The position numbers and the translations under genes are program-made. 64,000 nt of DNA. Source: Papilionanthe hookeriana x Papilionanthe teres. Taxonomy: Eukaryota > Streptophyta > Magnoliopsida > Asparagales > Orchidaceae. The stretch is from positions 72,224,121-72,288,120 of the forward strand of contig CM040421.1 in NCBI GenBank assembly GCA_022702705.1. Reading direction: 5' to 3'. Under the pieces are notes generated by a model, which searched no databases, was not told the DNA's origin, and saw nothing but the letters and a program-made list of their open reading frames with translations. Every line of letters begins with the position of its first letter. The first letter of the stretch is position 1. Of this stretch, positions 34,880 through 46,200 are shown in pieces.

Positions 34880-36345
34880 CTACAAAATTCCCGAGAAAAG
34901 AAAATGCTTTAGCGGATGCTTTAGCCCGTCTCGCAAAAGAATTTGCCTGTTTGCAAGATGAATCGGTAGAAGTGTCGGTTCACGGACGTCGGGTCCTATC
35001 ACGGTTCGACATAGACACAATACACAAATCGAGAAAAGAAAAAGAATCGGTTGCAACGAGTGACGGAAAACACGGAAGATTGGCGACAACCATTAATAGA
35101 CTACTACGAAACGGGAAAGCTACCGGACGATAGGTCGCTAGCCCATCGGATCAAGAAAAGAACTGCGTCCTACGCATTAATAAACAACACGTTATACGGA
35201 AGGTCTTTCGATCAAATGTGGCTAAGGTGCCTAAGCGGGTCCGAGGCCCGTGAAATTGTTAAGGAGGTGCATTCGGGACTCGTGGCGCTCACCGGTCGGG
35301 TCCGAAGATGAAAATGAAAATTAAAAGACTAGGGTACTACGGCCCTCGATGATGACCGATCGCATGAAAATCGCCGAGAGGCGTCACCAATGCCAAGTGC
35401 ACGGAGTAGTTCCGCACCAACCTCCAAACGTGCTACATCCGACAATTGCGTCGTGGCCATTTGAATGTTGGGGCACGGATATAGTGGGTCCGATAGAACC
35501 ACCATCTTCGAAAGGACCTCGCTTCATTCTTGCGGCTACGGATTACTTTTCCGAGTGGGCGGAGGCGGTTCCACTTAGAGAAGTGAAAGCACACCACGTG
35601 CTACGGTTTTCAAGAACCAAGTTGTCTACCGTTTCGGAGTGCCGCGCGGGATCATCTCGGATAATGGGACGGCATTCGGAAGCACGCAAATCAACAATTT
35701 TGCCGGGAGACACGGAATCGGCCGGCGATACTCAACAATTTACTACCCAAGAGCAAACGGCCTCGCTGAGGCTTTTAATAAAACTCTCGTTCAAATCTTA
35801 AAGAAAACCTTGGATGATAATAAGAGAAATTGGCACGAGAAGTTGTTAGAAGCCTTATGGGCCTACCGGACAACCTTCGAACTCCTACGCAAGCTACACC
35901 TTACGCTGCGGTGTATGGGTCCGAGGCGGTGTTACCTTTAGAGGTTCAGCTTCCTTCACTCAGAATTGCAGTTGCAAATAAAATCACAACAGAAGAGAAC
36001 GCCAAATTACGACTCGAAGAATTAGAGAGCCTGGAAGAGAAAAGACTTGCAGCGCAACAGAATTTAGAACTATACCAAGCCAAGATGGTTCAAGCCCATG
36101 ATAAACTGGTCCGCCCAAGAACCTTCAAAGTTGGTGACTTAGTTCTTGTTCTCAAGAGACCTATTCTTGCACACCGCAGGATAGGAGGAAAATTTGAACC
36201 CACTTGGGAAGGACCGTTTGTGGTTGAAGCGGTATACTCGGGAGGTTCCTACCGGCTAGTGAATTGCCGGGGAGAACGACATATGCTTCCGATCGATGGA
36301 CGATACTTAAAAAGTACTACGCTACTCGATGTTTCGAAGGAATGA
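34880..36345 (+). pseudogene. Integrase of element B
   Basis: Order: zinc-binding region with EIVKEVHSG (about 35260) and RRHQCQVHG (about 35380); catalytic core with WGTDIVGPIEPPSSKGPRF, LAATDYFSEWAEAVPL and GIISDNGTAFGS, then YYPRANGLAEAFNKTL with the core Glu; C-terminal domain with FKVGDLVLVLKRP, KFEPTWEGPFVVEAVY and a stop at 36345. Frameshifts occur around 35310, 35610 and 35870. I see no chromodomain. Confidence 0.87.
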
Positions 36346-36601
36346 ATTCTTCGACCCTAAGAAACACGGGCGAAGTAATTACTTATGATTGGGTCCGAAC
36401 CCAAAAAATAATAAAATGTGCTAAAATAAATAAAATCCGATAATAAAATTTTCCTTGTTTTCTTTTCCAAATCAAAATCTCTTACACGATCTTATCCCAC
36501 TTCATTCTGTTAAGTTTAAAAATATAAGAATAATAAAAAAATGTCTTTAATAAACATTTTCTTAATGTTCTTGTTCTTAGTAGAGCCCCTGATCCTTTTC
36601 C

Positions 36602-38098
36602 TTGTCTTTTCGCGGGGAAATGTCGAACGGGCCGTTGGTCCCGAACTTTAAGAATGGCGTAAGCCTTGCACTCGATGAAAAGATGGTGAAAGATGGAGCG
36701 ATAATCGAGATTGACTCGGATTTCGCACCGAGCGAGCCTACGATACGAGGAAAGTGGTCGGGTCCCGGTCGACCGAGAAGAAGCTGCCGGACATACGAGT
36801 GATGAAAGTGGGTGGCCCAAGCCACCAATCCGACGACAAGAAAAGAAAGACAAACATTGAAGAAGATAAGAAAATGAAGTACGTAGTCGCTACGGCGGAA
36901 GGCGAGCTTGTCGGCGCCGCGCCCACGGAGATTCAAGAAGTTCGAAGAGCTACTCTCACGGCAACGCAACGAAGAAATAAGAATCGCCGTATCCGTAAGA
37001 TGTTAACAAAACTAGGCTGCGGACCGGCGCGACGAGACAGATTGCTAATGTCGGTGCATACACTTCGAGGACACCGGTTCACCGGGAACTCGAAGAAAGG
37101 AGGCCGGCTCCTAGGATAACGTAAAGAACCGGGGAAATCTCCGGAAGATCGGAAGAAAGAAGGCTACCACGCCACCGGATAGAACCACCGATGATGCATG
37201 ACCTTGTTGCGAAGCAACCCGGGGGATGTCCCGACGAGCATCATCCACGAGGAGCCAAGGTATGCGGGGAGAACGTGAAGGGATTGAACCGTATATTCCA
37301 CAATATGTCACCGAGGCCTCGCCATCGCGGATCATTCCGAATACGAGCTGGAGAGAATGCGGAATGTTGAAAAGAAAACCTTTGAATACTTCGAGAGAAT
37401 TAAAGGCAGAAGAATCAATATACTTAGAGGGCCTCGAGCTACATACGGACGTATTCTCGGAGTATGAACAGACGGCAAATCGTGGATTGCATCCGGGATT
37501 TGAAAAGAATGGGCCGAGCGGGCCGCCTGAGGGAAAACACATACTCGGAACCCCGAGAGATGGATGCCGGGGAAAGGAAGAATCACAATACGATGTGGAT
37601 CTTGTTACAACTTTGTCGAGGACGGGAAGGGAAACCCACTGGGAATACTCCGTCATGGGCAAGTGGATCCGATGCCATTAGTCATCAAGAGAATGGTAAA
37701 GAGATTGATAACATGGAGGGTGCTGCCAGCAGATTGCATACCCAATAGTTGCATTATCAACATCTACAAACAGGGTGACTGCATACCCCCACACATAGAT
37801 CACCAAGACTTTGTCAGACCTTCTCGCACGATCTCTTTCCTGAGCGAGTGTAACATCATGTTCGGATCGACCTCCGGATAGCGAGCCCGGAGTGAGTTCC
37901 GAGGGCCGGTAAAGATACCTTTACCGGTAGGTTCCGTCATGATGCGAAGGGCAACGGAGCGGATATCGCTAAGCATTGCATACGGGAGTACCGGTGAAGC
38001 GGATCTCGGTTACTTTCGGAAGGGTGGACGACGGGAAGACACCTTACCATTTCCGGCCGGACCGGAGCTAGAGAGCCTCCGGCCTTACGAGCTGTGAG
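36602..38098 (+). pseudogene. AlkB-like (ALKBH9/10-type) 2-oxoglutarate/Fe(II) dioxygenase ORF captured by element B
   Basis: This ORF lies after integrase and before the 3' LTR. The first 500 bp (36602-37119) encode a basic protein of unknown type. From about 37400 the frames follow plant ALKBH9/10 RNA demethylases: YLEGLELHTDVFSE, GRAGRLRENTYSEPR, WMPGKGRITI, CIINIYKQGDCIPPHIDH with the iron motif H-x-D (codons at 37792 and 37798), SFLSECNIMFGS, GPVKIPLPVGSV, NGADIAKHC with the distal iron His (37974) and KRISVTF with the 2-oxoglutarate Arg (38000). The domain runs without introns. Frameshifts near 37466, 37562 and 37950 and a TAG at 37879 break it. ALKBH9/10 enzymes remove N6-methyladenosine from RNA; here that role is inferred for the ancestral element. 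Confidence 0.88.
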
Positions 38099-38555
38099 TT
38101 ACATGGAAAATATCACACCTCCGATGTACATCCATACGGCATCCTTGCCGAGGATGGCTTGGAAGGTGATGTTATTGACCATGTACCCCATTATTCGAGA
38201 CATGGATTTTTGACGGATGCTTCTTTGGATGGATCGACAAAGATCATACACGATCCGTTTTGAGTTTACATGGATTGTATGAAATATATTCCGGATCAAG
38301 ATGTATGATGTATCTTCTACATGATTGGAATGAAAGTGACCATGTCACATTTTTGGCCTTCACCTCTTTTGTGCGAATTGATTGGGAAACGCCGTTAAAG
38401 TTAAATGAACTTCGAACAAAGAACGAGAAAAGAAACAAAAAGAATAAAAGAAAACTTTCCTTAAAATCTAAAAAATGATAAACTCCAAATTCACGATAAA
38501 ATAAAATTTGAATCGATAAAAGACAAACAAAATGACCACAAAATCTCCTTCCAAA

Positions 38556-38690
38556 TTTCAAATTCAATCTTTCCAGACTCCAAATCTCAATCAATTTCAA
38601 ATTCAATCTTTCCAGACTCCAAATCTCAATCAAATTCAAGTTCAATCTTTCCAGATTCCAAATCTCTATCAAATCTCAAATTTGATCTTC
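38556..38690 (+). repeat. 39-bp tandem repeat, about 3.5 copies
   Basis: Units start at 38556, 38595, 38634 and, degenerate, 38673, each containing TTCAATCTTTCCAGA and CAAATCTCAATCAA. It lies in the 3' untranslated part of element B. Because 39 is divisible by three it yields a repetitive open frame that is unlikely to be real. Confidence 0.85.
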
Positions 38691-39027
38691 CGGATCTTAA
38701 ATCGAATCACGATCGAAAATTCAAATTCAATCTCCCAAATCGAAATCCAATCCGTTCCGTTCTCTCCCTTGTGCGGGATGGAAGCGGTTGATTCCATTGA
38801 CACGGATCGAATCGATGGCGAGGAATTATATCCAATCCAAACCAAAGCAACTTCCGATCAACTCTTTTGAATGGGATATGTGACATCTACGTATTCTCTC
38901 CTAATTTATTTCATTCCACGAAAGTCTTTTACAACTTTCATGAAATTCTCAAAAAAAAAACCAAAATTCCACACTCTTCAAATCAACACTACAAATCTTT
39001 GCAAAATCAATTACCAAAAAAAAAAAT

Positions 39028-39830
39028 TCAAATTCAAACTTTTGGGTCGAGGATTTTACATCCAAGACTGCACTGCTTTAGGATTCTTTCCCTATTGCAC
39101 TGAAATACATCAAATTCAAACTTTTGGGTCGAGGATTTTACATCCAAGACTGCCTTTGCTTTAGGATTCTTTCCTATTGCCTTGAAATACATCAAATTCA
39201 AACTTTTGGGTCGAGGATTTTACATCCAAGACTGCCTTGCTTTAGGATTCTTTCCTATTGCCTCTGAAATACATCAAATTCGAACTTTTGGGTCGAGGAT
39301 TTTACATCCAAGACCTGCATTGCTTTAGGGTTCTTTCCTATTGCACTAAAATACATCAAATTCAAACTTTTGGGTCGAGGATTTTACATCCAAGACTGCA
39401 CTTGCTTTAGGATTCTTTCCCTATTGCCTTTGAAATACATCAAATTCAAACTCTTGGGTCGAGGATTTTACATCCAAGACCGCCTTGCTTTAGGATTCTT
39501 TCCCTATTGCATCTGAAATACATCAAATTCGAACTCTTGGGTCGAGGATTTTACATCCAAGACTGCCTTGCTTTAGAATTCTTTCCCTATTGCACTTGAA
39601 ATACATCAAATTCAAACTTTTGGGTCGAGGATTTTACATCCAAGACTGCACTGCTTTAGAATTCTTTCCCTATTGCACTGAAATACATCAAATTCAAACT
39701 TTTGGGTCGAGGATTTTACATCCAAGACTGCACTGCTTTAGGATTCTTTCCTTATTGCAATGAAACACATCAAAATCAAACTCTTGAGGTTAAGGATTTT
39801 ACATCCAATACCGCATTACTCTGAGATCTT
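39028..39830 (+). repeat. 82-bp tandem array, about ten copies, in the 3' region of B
   Basis: The block CTTTTGGGTCGAGGATTTTA recurs at 39039, 39121, 39203, 39285, 39367, 39451, 39534, 39617, 39699 and (variant) 39781, a period of 82-84 bp. Each unit also has CATCCAAGACTGC and TAGGATTCTTTCC. A degenerate further unit follows to about 39910. Such arrays are known in the hypervariable 3' regions of Tat/Ogre elements and can seed satellites. Confidence 0.95.
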
Positions 39831-40264
39831 TTCTCATTGTAATGATCCAATCCAATCGATTCGATCTTCTTTTGGGGTTGAAGATGTTGCATCTAAAACC
39901 TCAAAATTCCAATTTTCATTTCAAATCAAATCCCTTCAAATTAATCTTGACAAACTTCAATCTAAATTGAAACTCCAAATTGAAATCTAAACTCACACAT
40001 CATGACTTGAACATGAGACAAAATAAAATCTAAATCGAAATTCTCCCGGATCATGTGATTTGGGATTCCCCTCCTTTTCCTTTCCCCGGCGAGAGTTCGA
40101 GAATCTCCGGTTCCGAGAGATATACTTGACACTCCCAGCGAAGCTCTTCTACTTCGTCCTAAGTTTGTTACTTGGACATACGTGTTGGTTTTGTTGATCG
40201 CTTCGGTCAACACCAATACGCGCGGTGTGCTCCGTCGGCTCACCACACCTATTGGGAGTCCATT

Positions 40265-43200
40265 TGTTGACCTCATTTTTGATGAGGTCTTCTCTTCTTC
40301 TTTTAGTGCTTAGGATCTAGCCTTAGGCTTTTCCTTTGACTATCTTAGAGGACTAGAATTGGGATCCACCATCTAGAATTTCAAACCACTTCTTAACTCC
40401 CCGCAAACTCCACAAACTTGATTGTAGACCCCTAATCACCTAGAGGGTTGAGATCGAATGTGGAAGTTTAAAGGATGAGTTCATATGGGACTCTTTGGCC
40501 TTAGGATTGCCCCAGGTGGCACAGTGCAGTGAAGGGTTGACTTACACACACACTACACCTATACACTACACTTTCACACACCTCCTAAAACCATACCCAT
40601 ACCCAACTTGATCTCCTGACTCATGCAGGTGATTCACATGGATGGTCTTTAACCCCTAAGCCCTTGGCTAAGAGGGTTAGGAACAACATAGTGAATGCCT
40701 CAAATGAGTCCCTTCATGGCTCATATGGTCTTGATGTGGCTTCATGGCTCAACCAAAATGATTTTATTCCACTTATATTTACCCAATCTTCAATTTTCCA
40801 AATTTTCAATTTTCCAAATTTTCAATTTTTGACCCCCGGGACCCTACACCCGCCTAACCTACCAAATGCCTTGAAACTACCCAAAATCTCCAAAATCACC
40901 TAAATTACCCAAATTTCCTCAAGACCAATCCTAAACATTTCCCCCCACTCAAATTGATCATCCATAACCAAAAATACCAAAAATTCCAAAAATACCTCCC
41001 AATACCCTCCAAATACCCAAAATACCCCTCTTAGTCAAAAAATCCAAAAATTCAGAAAATTCCCAGAAAATTCCAGAAAATCCTAAATATTCCCAATTTC
41101 ATTTTTTTCAACTACACCATGGGCCAATTTTGTCAATTTACCCCACTTTTATCTAAACCCCCAATTTGACCCATTTTAACCCAAAGTAAACCCGATGTCA
41201 AACCTAACCTACCCAATTGACCCAAATTCTGGTCCAATTCAATTCTAAACTTCAATTTAACATCCCCAACACCAATCTAGACCAAATCCAAGCCCAATTT
41301 GATTGGCATTGGGATCCGATTTCACTTTTGGCCTTGAAGCCCAATTTGGACCCATGACCCAAACTTAGCCCAAACTCATCCAATTCAACTCCAATTAACC
41401 CCAAATCTTTTCTAAACCCTCCTTGACATCCCCATAAACAAAACACTAACATGATTTGCCCAAAATTTAGACCCAAACACCACTTAAATTCAACCCAAAA
41501 TCAAAAGCCCAATTTTGACCTAAGCCCAAACTTAACCCGAATGAGCCCAAACCCCAAAATCAAAGCTCAACCAAAGTCAAAACCTCTTTGGAACATTCCC
41601 ATAAACATTTCCCAACATTAATTTTACATCAATTTCAACCCTAGCCCAACATTGGCCCATGCTAGCCCATTTTGGCCCACCTTAGCCTCTTTACCGAAAA
41701 GCCCATATCCAACCCGATTCAAACCCAAATCACCTCAAATTTGTTTCAAACCACTCATGACACATCCCTAAACCAAACTCAACAATTATTTGGCCCAAGC
41801 CTTTACCAAAATTTCATCCCAAAATCCATTTTAAAATTCAAAAGCCCACTTTCCTAAACCATTTAAAAGCCCATCTAAAACCATTTCAATGAGCCCAAAA
41901 TCTACCCTAAAGCCCACATGACATTTCCATTTGCCATCCACTTAATCAAAGCCATTCCCTAAGTTCTAATCACATCATCAAATAATTCCAAATCAAGCCT
42001 CATGCCAAATCACCCCTAAATACCAAAATTTTTCTTAAATCCATTTCCATGAAATTGACTTGACTTTTCCCGAAGCGAAGGTGAGCCATGAAGCCATGCA
42101 TGAGCCACATGGAAGCCATGAGAGCCTCTTTACATGTCACCATGCCATTTTGGGCAAAAGGAGGAGACTCTTTCCTTAATTCCTAAAGGTGATTAACCAC
42201 TCCCATGATTTCACTAAATCTTGCTCAAGCTTAATTGTACTTGGATGGTGACCATTCCCCACTGATTAAGTCGACCTAAATCACTTTCTATTCGGCCTAA
42301 ACAAAGCCTTGGGTGGTGCACCTAGCCCAAATGGATGGGTTGACCAATTTCAAGCCAAAGTGGCCTCTCCCCCATACCATTTTAATCCAAACACTTTACA
42401 CATGTCCAAGCCCAATTGACTTCACCATTGCCAAGCCACGACCTCCCCGGTCAAGATGGTGACCCATGCTCGACGGCCGACCACTGGATCGCCGGAAAAC
42501 ACCATACCCGAGAGCTCACATGTGAGCCAACTTTGGAATTCCACCTTCGTTGAGCTGCCCCATGCCCAATGGCCACCATGGTCGTTCTTCCCATGACCGG
42601 AGCAGCTGATCCCGACCCTTGGCCATCCACGGGAGGCTCTCCGGCCACCTCTGATTTAAACCCGACCCCCTCACGGCCATGAGAAGAGAGTTGCACAAAC
42701 CTTGCCAAAACTGCGCCAAAATTGTTCCGGACCCTTCTCCACCCTTAGAGCGAGTTGATCCCAGGTGTCGATTTGCCCAATCCTCATCGATAAAACTCGA
42801 TTTCCCAGCCGAAATTCCACCCAAAACCAGGACACTTCTCCACGGTGAGCCAATCCCCAAATTGATTGGTTCTACACCTTCACTAGACCAAGGGAAGGTG
42901 TCCACCAGCAAAAGCCCCATCTCCGAGGCCACCCGGTTGCTCCGACCTCCAAGCTTTGTGATCGGTTGTGGTCGAAGTCCAACCTAGACAATTCACTGAG
43001 ACCGGGAGACTTCATGCGGAGCTTGCTAGGATCCAATCGAAGGTGCAACAACTCTCGGATCGAAGCCACACTTCTCCGAGCAAAGGTATGAGCTAATTCT
43101 TCATCCCGAGCTTCCGGAGATTCTCCATTTCAAATGCTTTAATTTCGATGCATGATAACCGTATAGATGTGTTCGTCTCTTCAAGACGAATCCATGTAAA

Positions 43201-46200
43201 CATAAGAACATGAAAATCCATTGAGTATCGAGTGAGATATTAGGGATTTAGTGTGAACGGCTCTCGGGTGAGGACACTTGGGGACGATGAACGGATGCCG
43301 TCCATTTAATACACGCGCGGACGGACGGCCAGGATCATGCCGGATGAGGAGACGGAACGATACAGCGGGCCCCGGGACAGCTGACTCAGATGGCGGCGCC
43401 CAATCACAGCGCGACACGTACCCCTTCGGAGCTGCCGATGTTTCGGCGGCGCCGCGTGGATAAGTAGATAAATAGGGTATTTAATGTATTTATTAAATAT
43501 CGAAACTTTAAAAATTCATAACTTTGTGTAGGAAAATCAGAAAAATAAAATAAAAATACCCTCTTGCTCGGTGAACGGAGGAGAATAATGTGGAAAAGAA
43601 ATCATTTAATTTCATCAAGTATTTTATTTTTTATAATTTATTTACTCTCTACATACATTTAATTCTCCATGCATGTATACAATTCACCATGGCATGAGAC
43701 CATAGGGCTTTTGAAGCCTCCGAATTTGGGAACATTCCCTGAATTTTCCAAAGTCGGAGGCCATCCCTATGAAGAGTTATTGATTTTTCAAATTCATGTC
43801 ACTGTTTTGAGTATTTTAATTCCAATAAATAGCATGTTGTGAAATAAATTCTAGGAAAATTTGGTGATGTTTCTTATGACCAGAGAACCCTAGGAAAAAT
43901 AGGTTTTGAGTTAGTTCATTTTAGACAACCCTAATTGGCTTAAACACTCAAAATAGGTCTCTGATTAATTAGAGCTAATCATACATCAAATTGACTTCAA
44001 ATCAATTCTCTATTGACCTTTAGGATCAGAAGAACCCACCATAAAAATTTGAAGTCAATTGGACTTGGTTAGCCTTACTAAATGGGTTGATTAAGCCATT
44101 TAGTCATTTTAAACTTTAAAAATTCATAACTTTCAAAATATCTTTCAAAAATTCACCAAATTGGTTTTGGAGCCTCTCTGATATCAGAGGAATTTAAGAA
44201 AATTAAAATTTCAATTTTCTAAAAAAGTTGATTTTTAATATTATTTTAATATTTTTAATAATTAAAAAATAATAAAAATCACAAAAATAATAAAATTCAC
44301 CAAAATGTCACATTTTGAATTTTAATCACTTAGGAACAAACCCCATATTTTTCTTAGGTCTATTTGGTGAGATATTAATTTTTAAAGCTCTAGGGTAAAT
44401 TTAAAATTAAAAAAATGTATTTTCTAGCATTTTCACTAAAATAATTATAATAAATCATAGAAAAATCATAAAATTGCAAAATTTGCTTCTCTGATTTCCT
44501 TGATATCAGAGAGATTTTTGAAAAACATAAAATTCATTTTTCAACATTTATTTTATTTTTAAATTAATTAACACTCCAGAATTTAAAATATTTATAATAA
44601 AAATAATATAATTCAAAAAATCACCAAAATTGGTCTAAGTGGTCCCCTGGTCATTAGGAATGTCCCCTAATTTTCTTAAGGACAGAAATTTTCCCTTGGT
44701 CATGTTATTAAATTTTCCTTGGAAATCTCTATTTTCTACCAAAAATAATTATATAAATAAATTAAATACAGAAGAATCACATTTTCTCCTCTCATGTCTT
44801 TATTGACATATGAGTGAAGTCACATAAAAAATTTCAAGTTCATTTGAGTTCAATTTAGTGAGTTATGAAATTATTAAGCTTAAAGGGTAAAGTGGTAATT
44901 AAATTTTTTTTTTTAATCCTTAATTAAGACTTTAGGTTTAATAAAAAATTAACAAGTAAAATATTTGATCCTAATCTAATATGGATGATTGAAATTTAAT
45001 AATTGAAGGGTAGAATCCCATTAAGCAATTTAAAATGATTAAACTTTAATTAAATAATTGATTAAATTTGGAAGAATAATAAAATTGGAATTATTAAAAT
45101 AGGGATATTATTAGGAAGAGATTTATTCTTTAATTTAAAAAATCCCTAAATTAAACATTTCATTAATGTTCAATTCCTAATTAAAATGATAATTCAAATT
45201 TAAAATATTAAAAGACTTAATCATTAAACTAAAATTAAATTATTGAACTCTTTTAAAATTTTAATTAAAATTAAAATGAATAAAATTAAATTAAAAAATT
45301 AAATTAAATCAAATTAAATCAAATTAAAAATTAAATTAAAAATTAAATTAAATTAAAAATTGAATTAAATTAAATTAAATTAAATTAAAAATTAAATTAA
45401 ATTAAATTAAATTAAATCAAATTAAATAAAAAAATTAAATTAAATCAAATTAATTTAATGTAACATCAAATCAAACTAAGTTGAATTAAATTGAATTAAA
45501 TTAAATTAAATTAAATTAAATTAAATTAAATTAAGTTGAATTAAATAACATCACCTAAGACATAAAGAAATAAGCACTAAAATAACTTGAACACTATTCC
45601 AAATTTAAACCCTTCGATTGAAATTAAGTTAAATCACAAACCATTTGAACACCAATTTACCCTCAAAAGCTTTAGTTATCATAACTCCTAAACAGAATAT
45701 TAAATGAAATGTTACTTCACTTATAGGACATTCGAATATCCTAGTTCATCTGAACAAGTTAACAAAACTTGAAAACCTCGAACGATCGATTCATTTACAT
45801 AATTAAATTCATTTGGACTTAAAACAATCCTAGAAATATTGAAAAGATGTTTAAGATTCTTCTTAAGCACTTCCTCAATATGATAGGATATTTATAAGAA
45901 CAATTGAACTTAGTTGTTCTTTGATGAAGAAAATCGTCTTCGAAACCAAAAACACAAGGAACCTAGACGTCATAGGAAATGACTAGCTATAGTATTAGGA
46001 ATTTGGTAGAAAACCATAACCCTTACCTTAGCTTTACCTAGGAACTTGCTTAAATGTTCTAATCGTGTTTTAAGTGCAGCTTGGAATGACGGGAAGACCC
46101 TCCAGGTACGCTTTTATTTTATCGCAATTTACTTTCCCGCAATTTACTTTCTTGCAATTTACTTTATTGCAAATGCACTTTACTTTTCTTGCATGATAAA

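Noticed and set aside
36602..38098. AlkB segment as an independent host gene or host pseudogene
   Set aside because: It lies between integrase and 3' LTR of one element in the same orientation, has the same kind of decay as the element, and no second insertion borders were found around it. Not fully excluded.
38532..38870. 112-codon open frame with a 13-residue repeat
   Set aside because: It arises from the 39-bp tandem repeat in the 3' region; the repeat length divisible by three keeps it open.
39028..39830. Regularly spaced repeats resembling a CRISPR array
   Set aside because: Units are contiguous 82-bp tandem copies with no unique spacers, in a plant retrotransposon.
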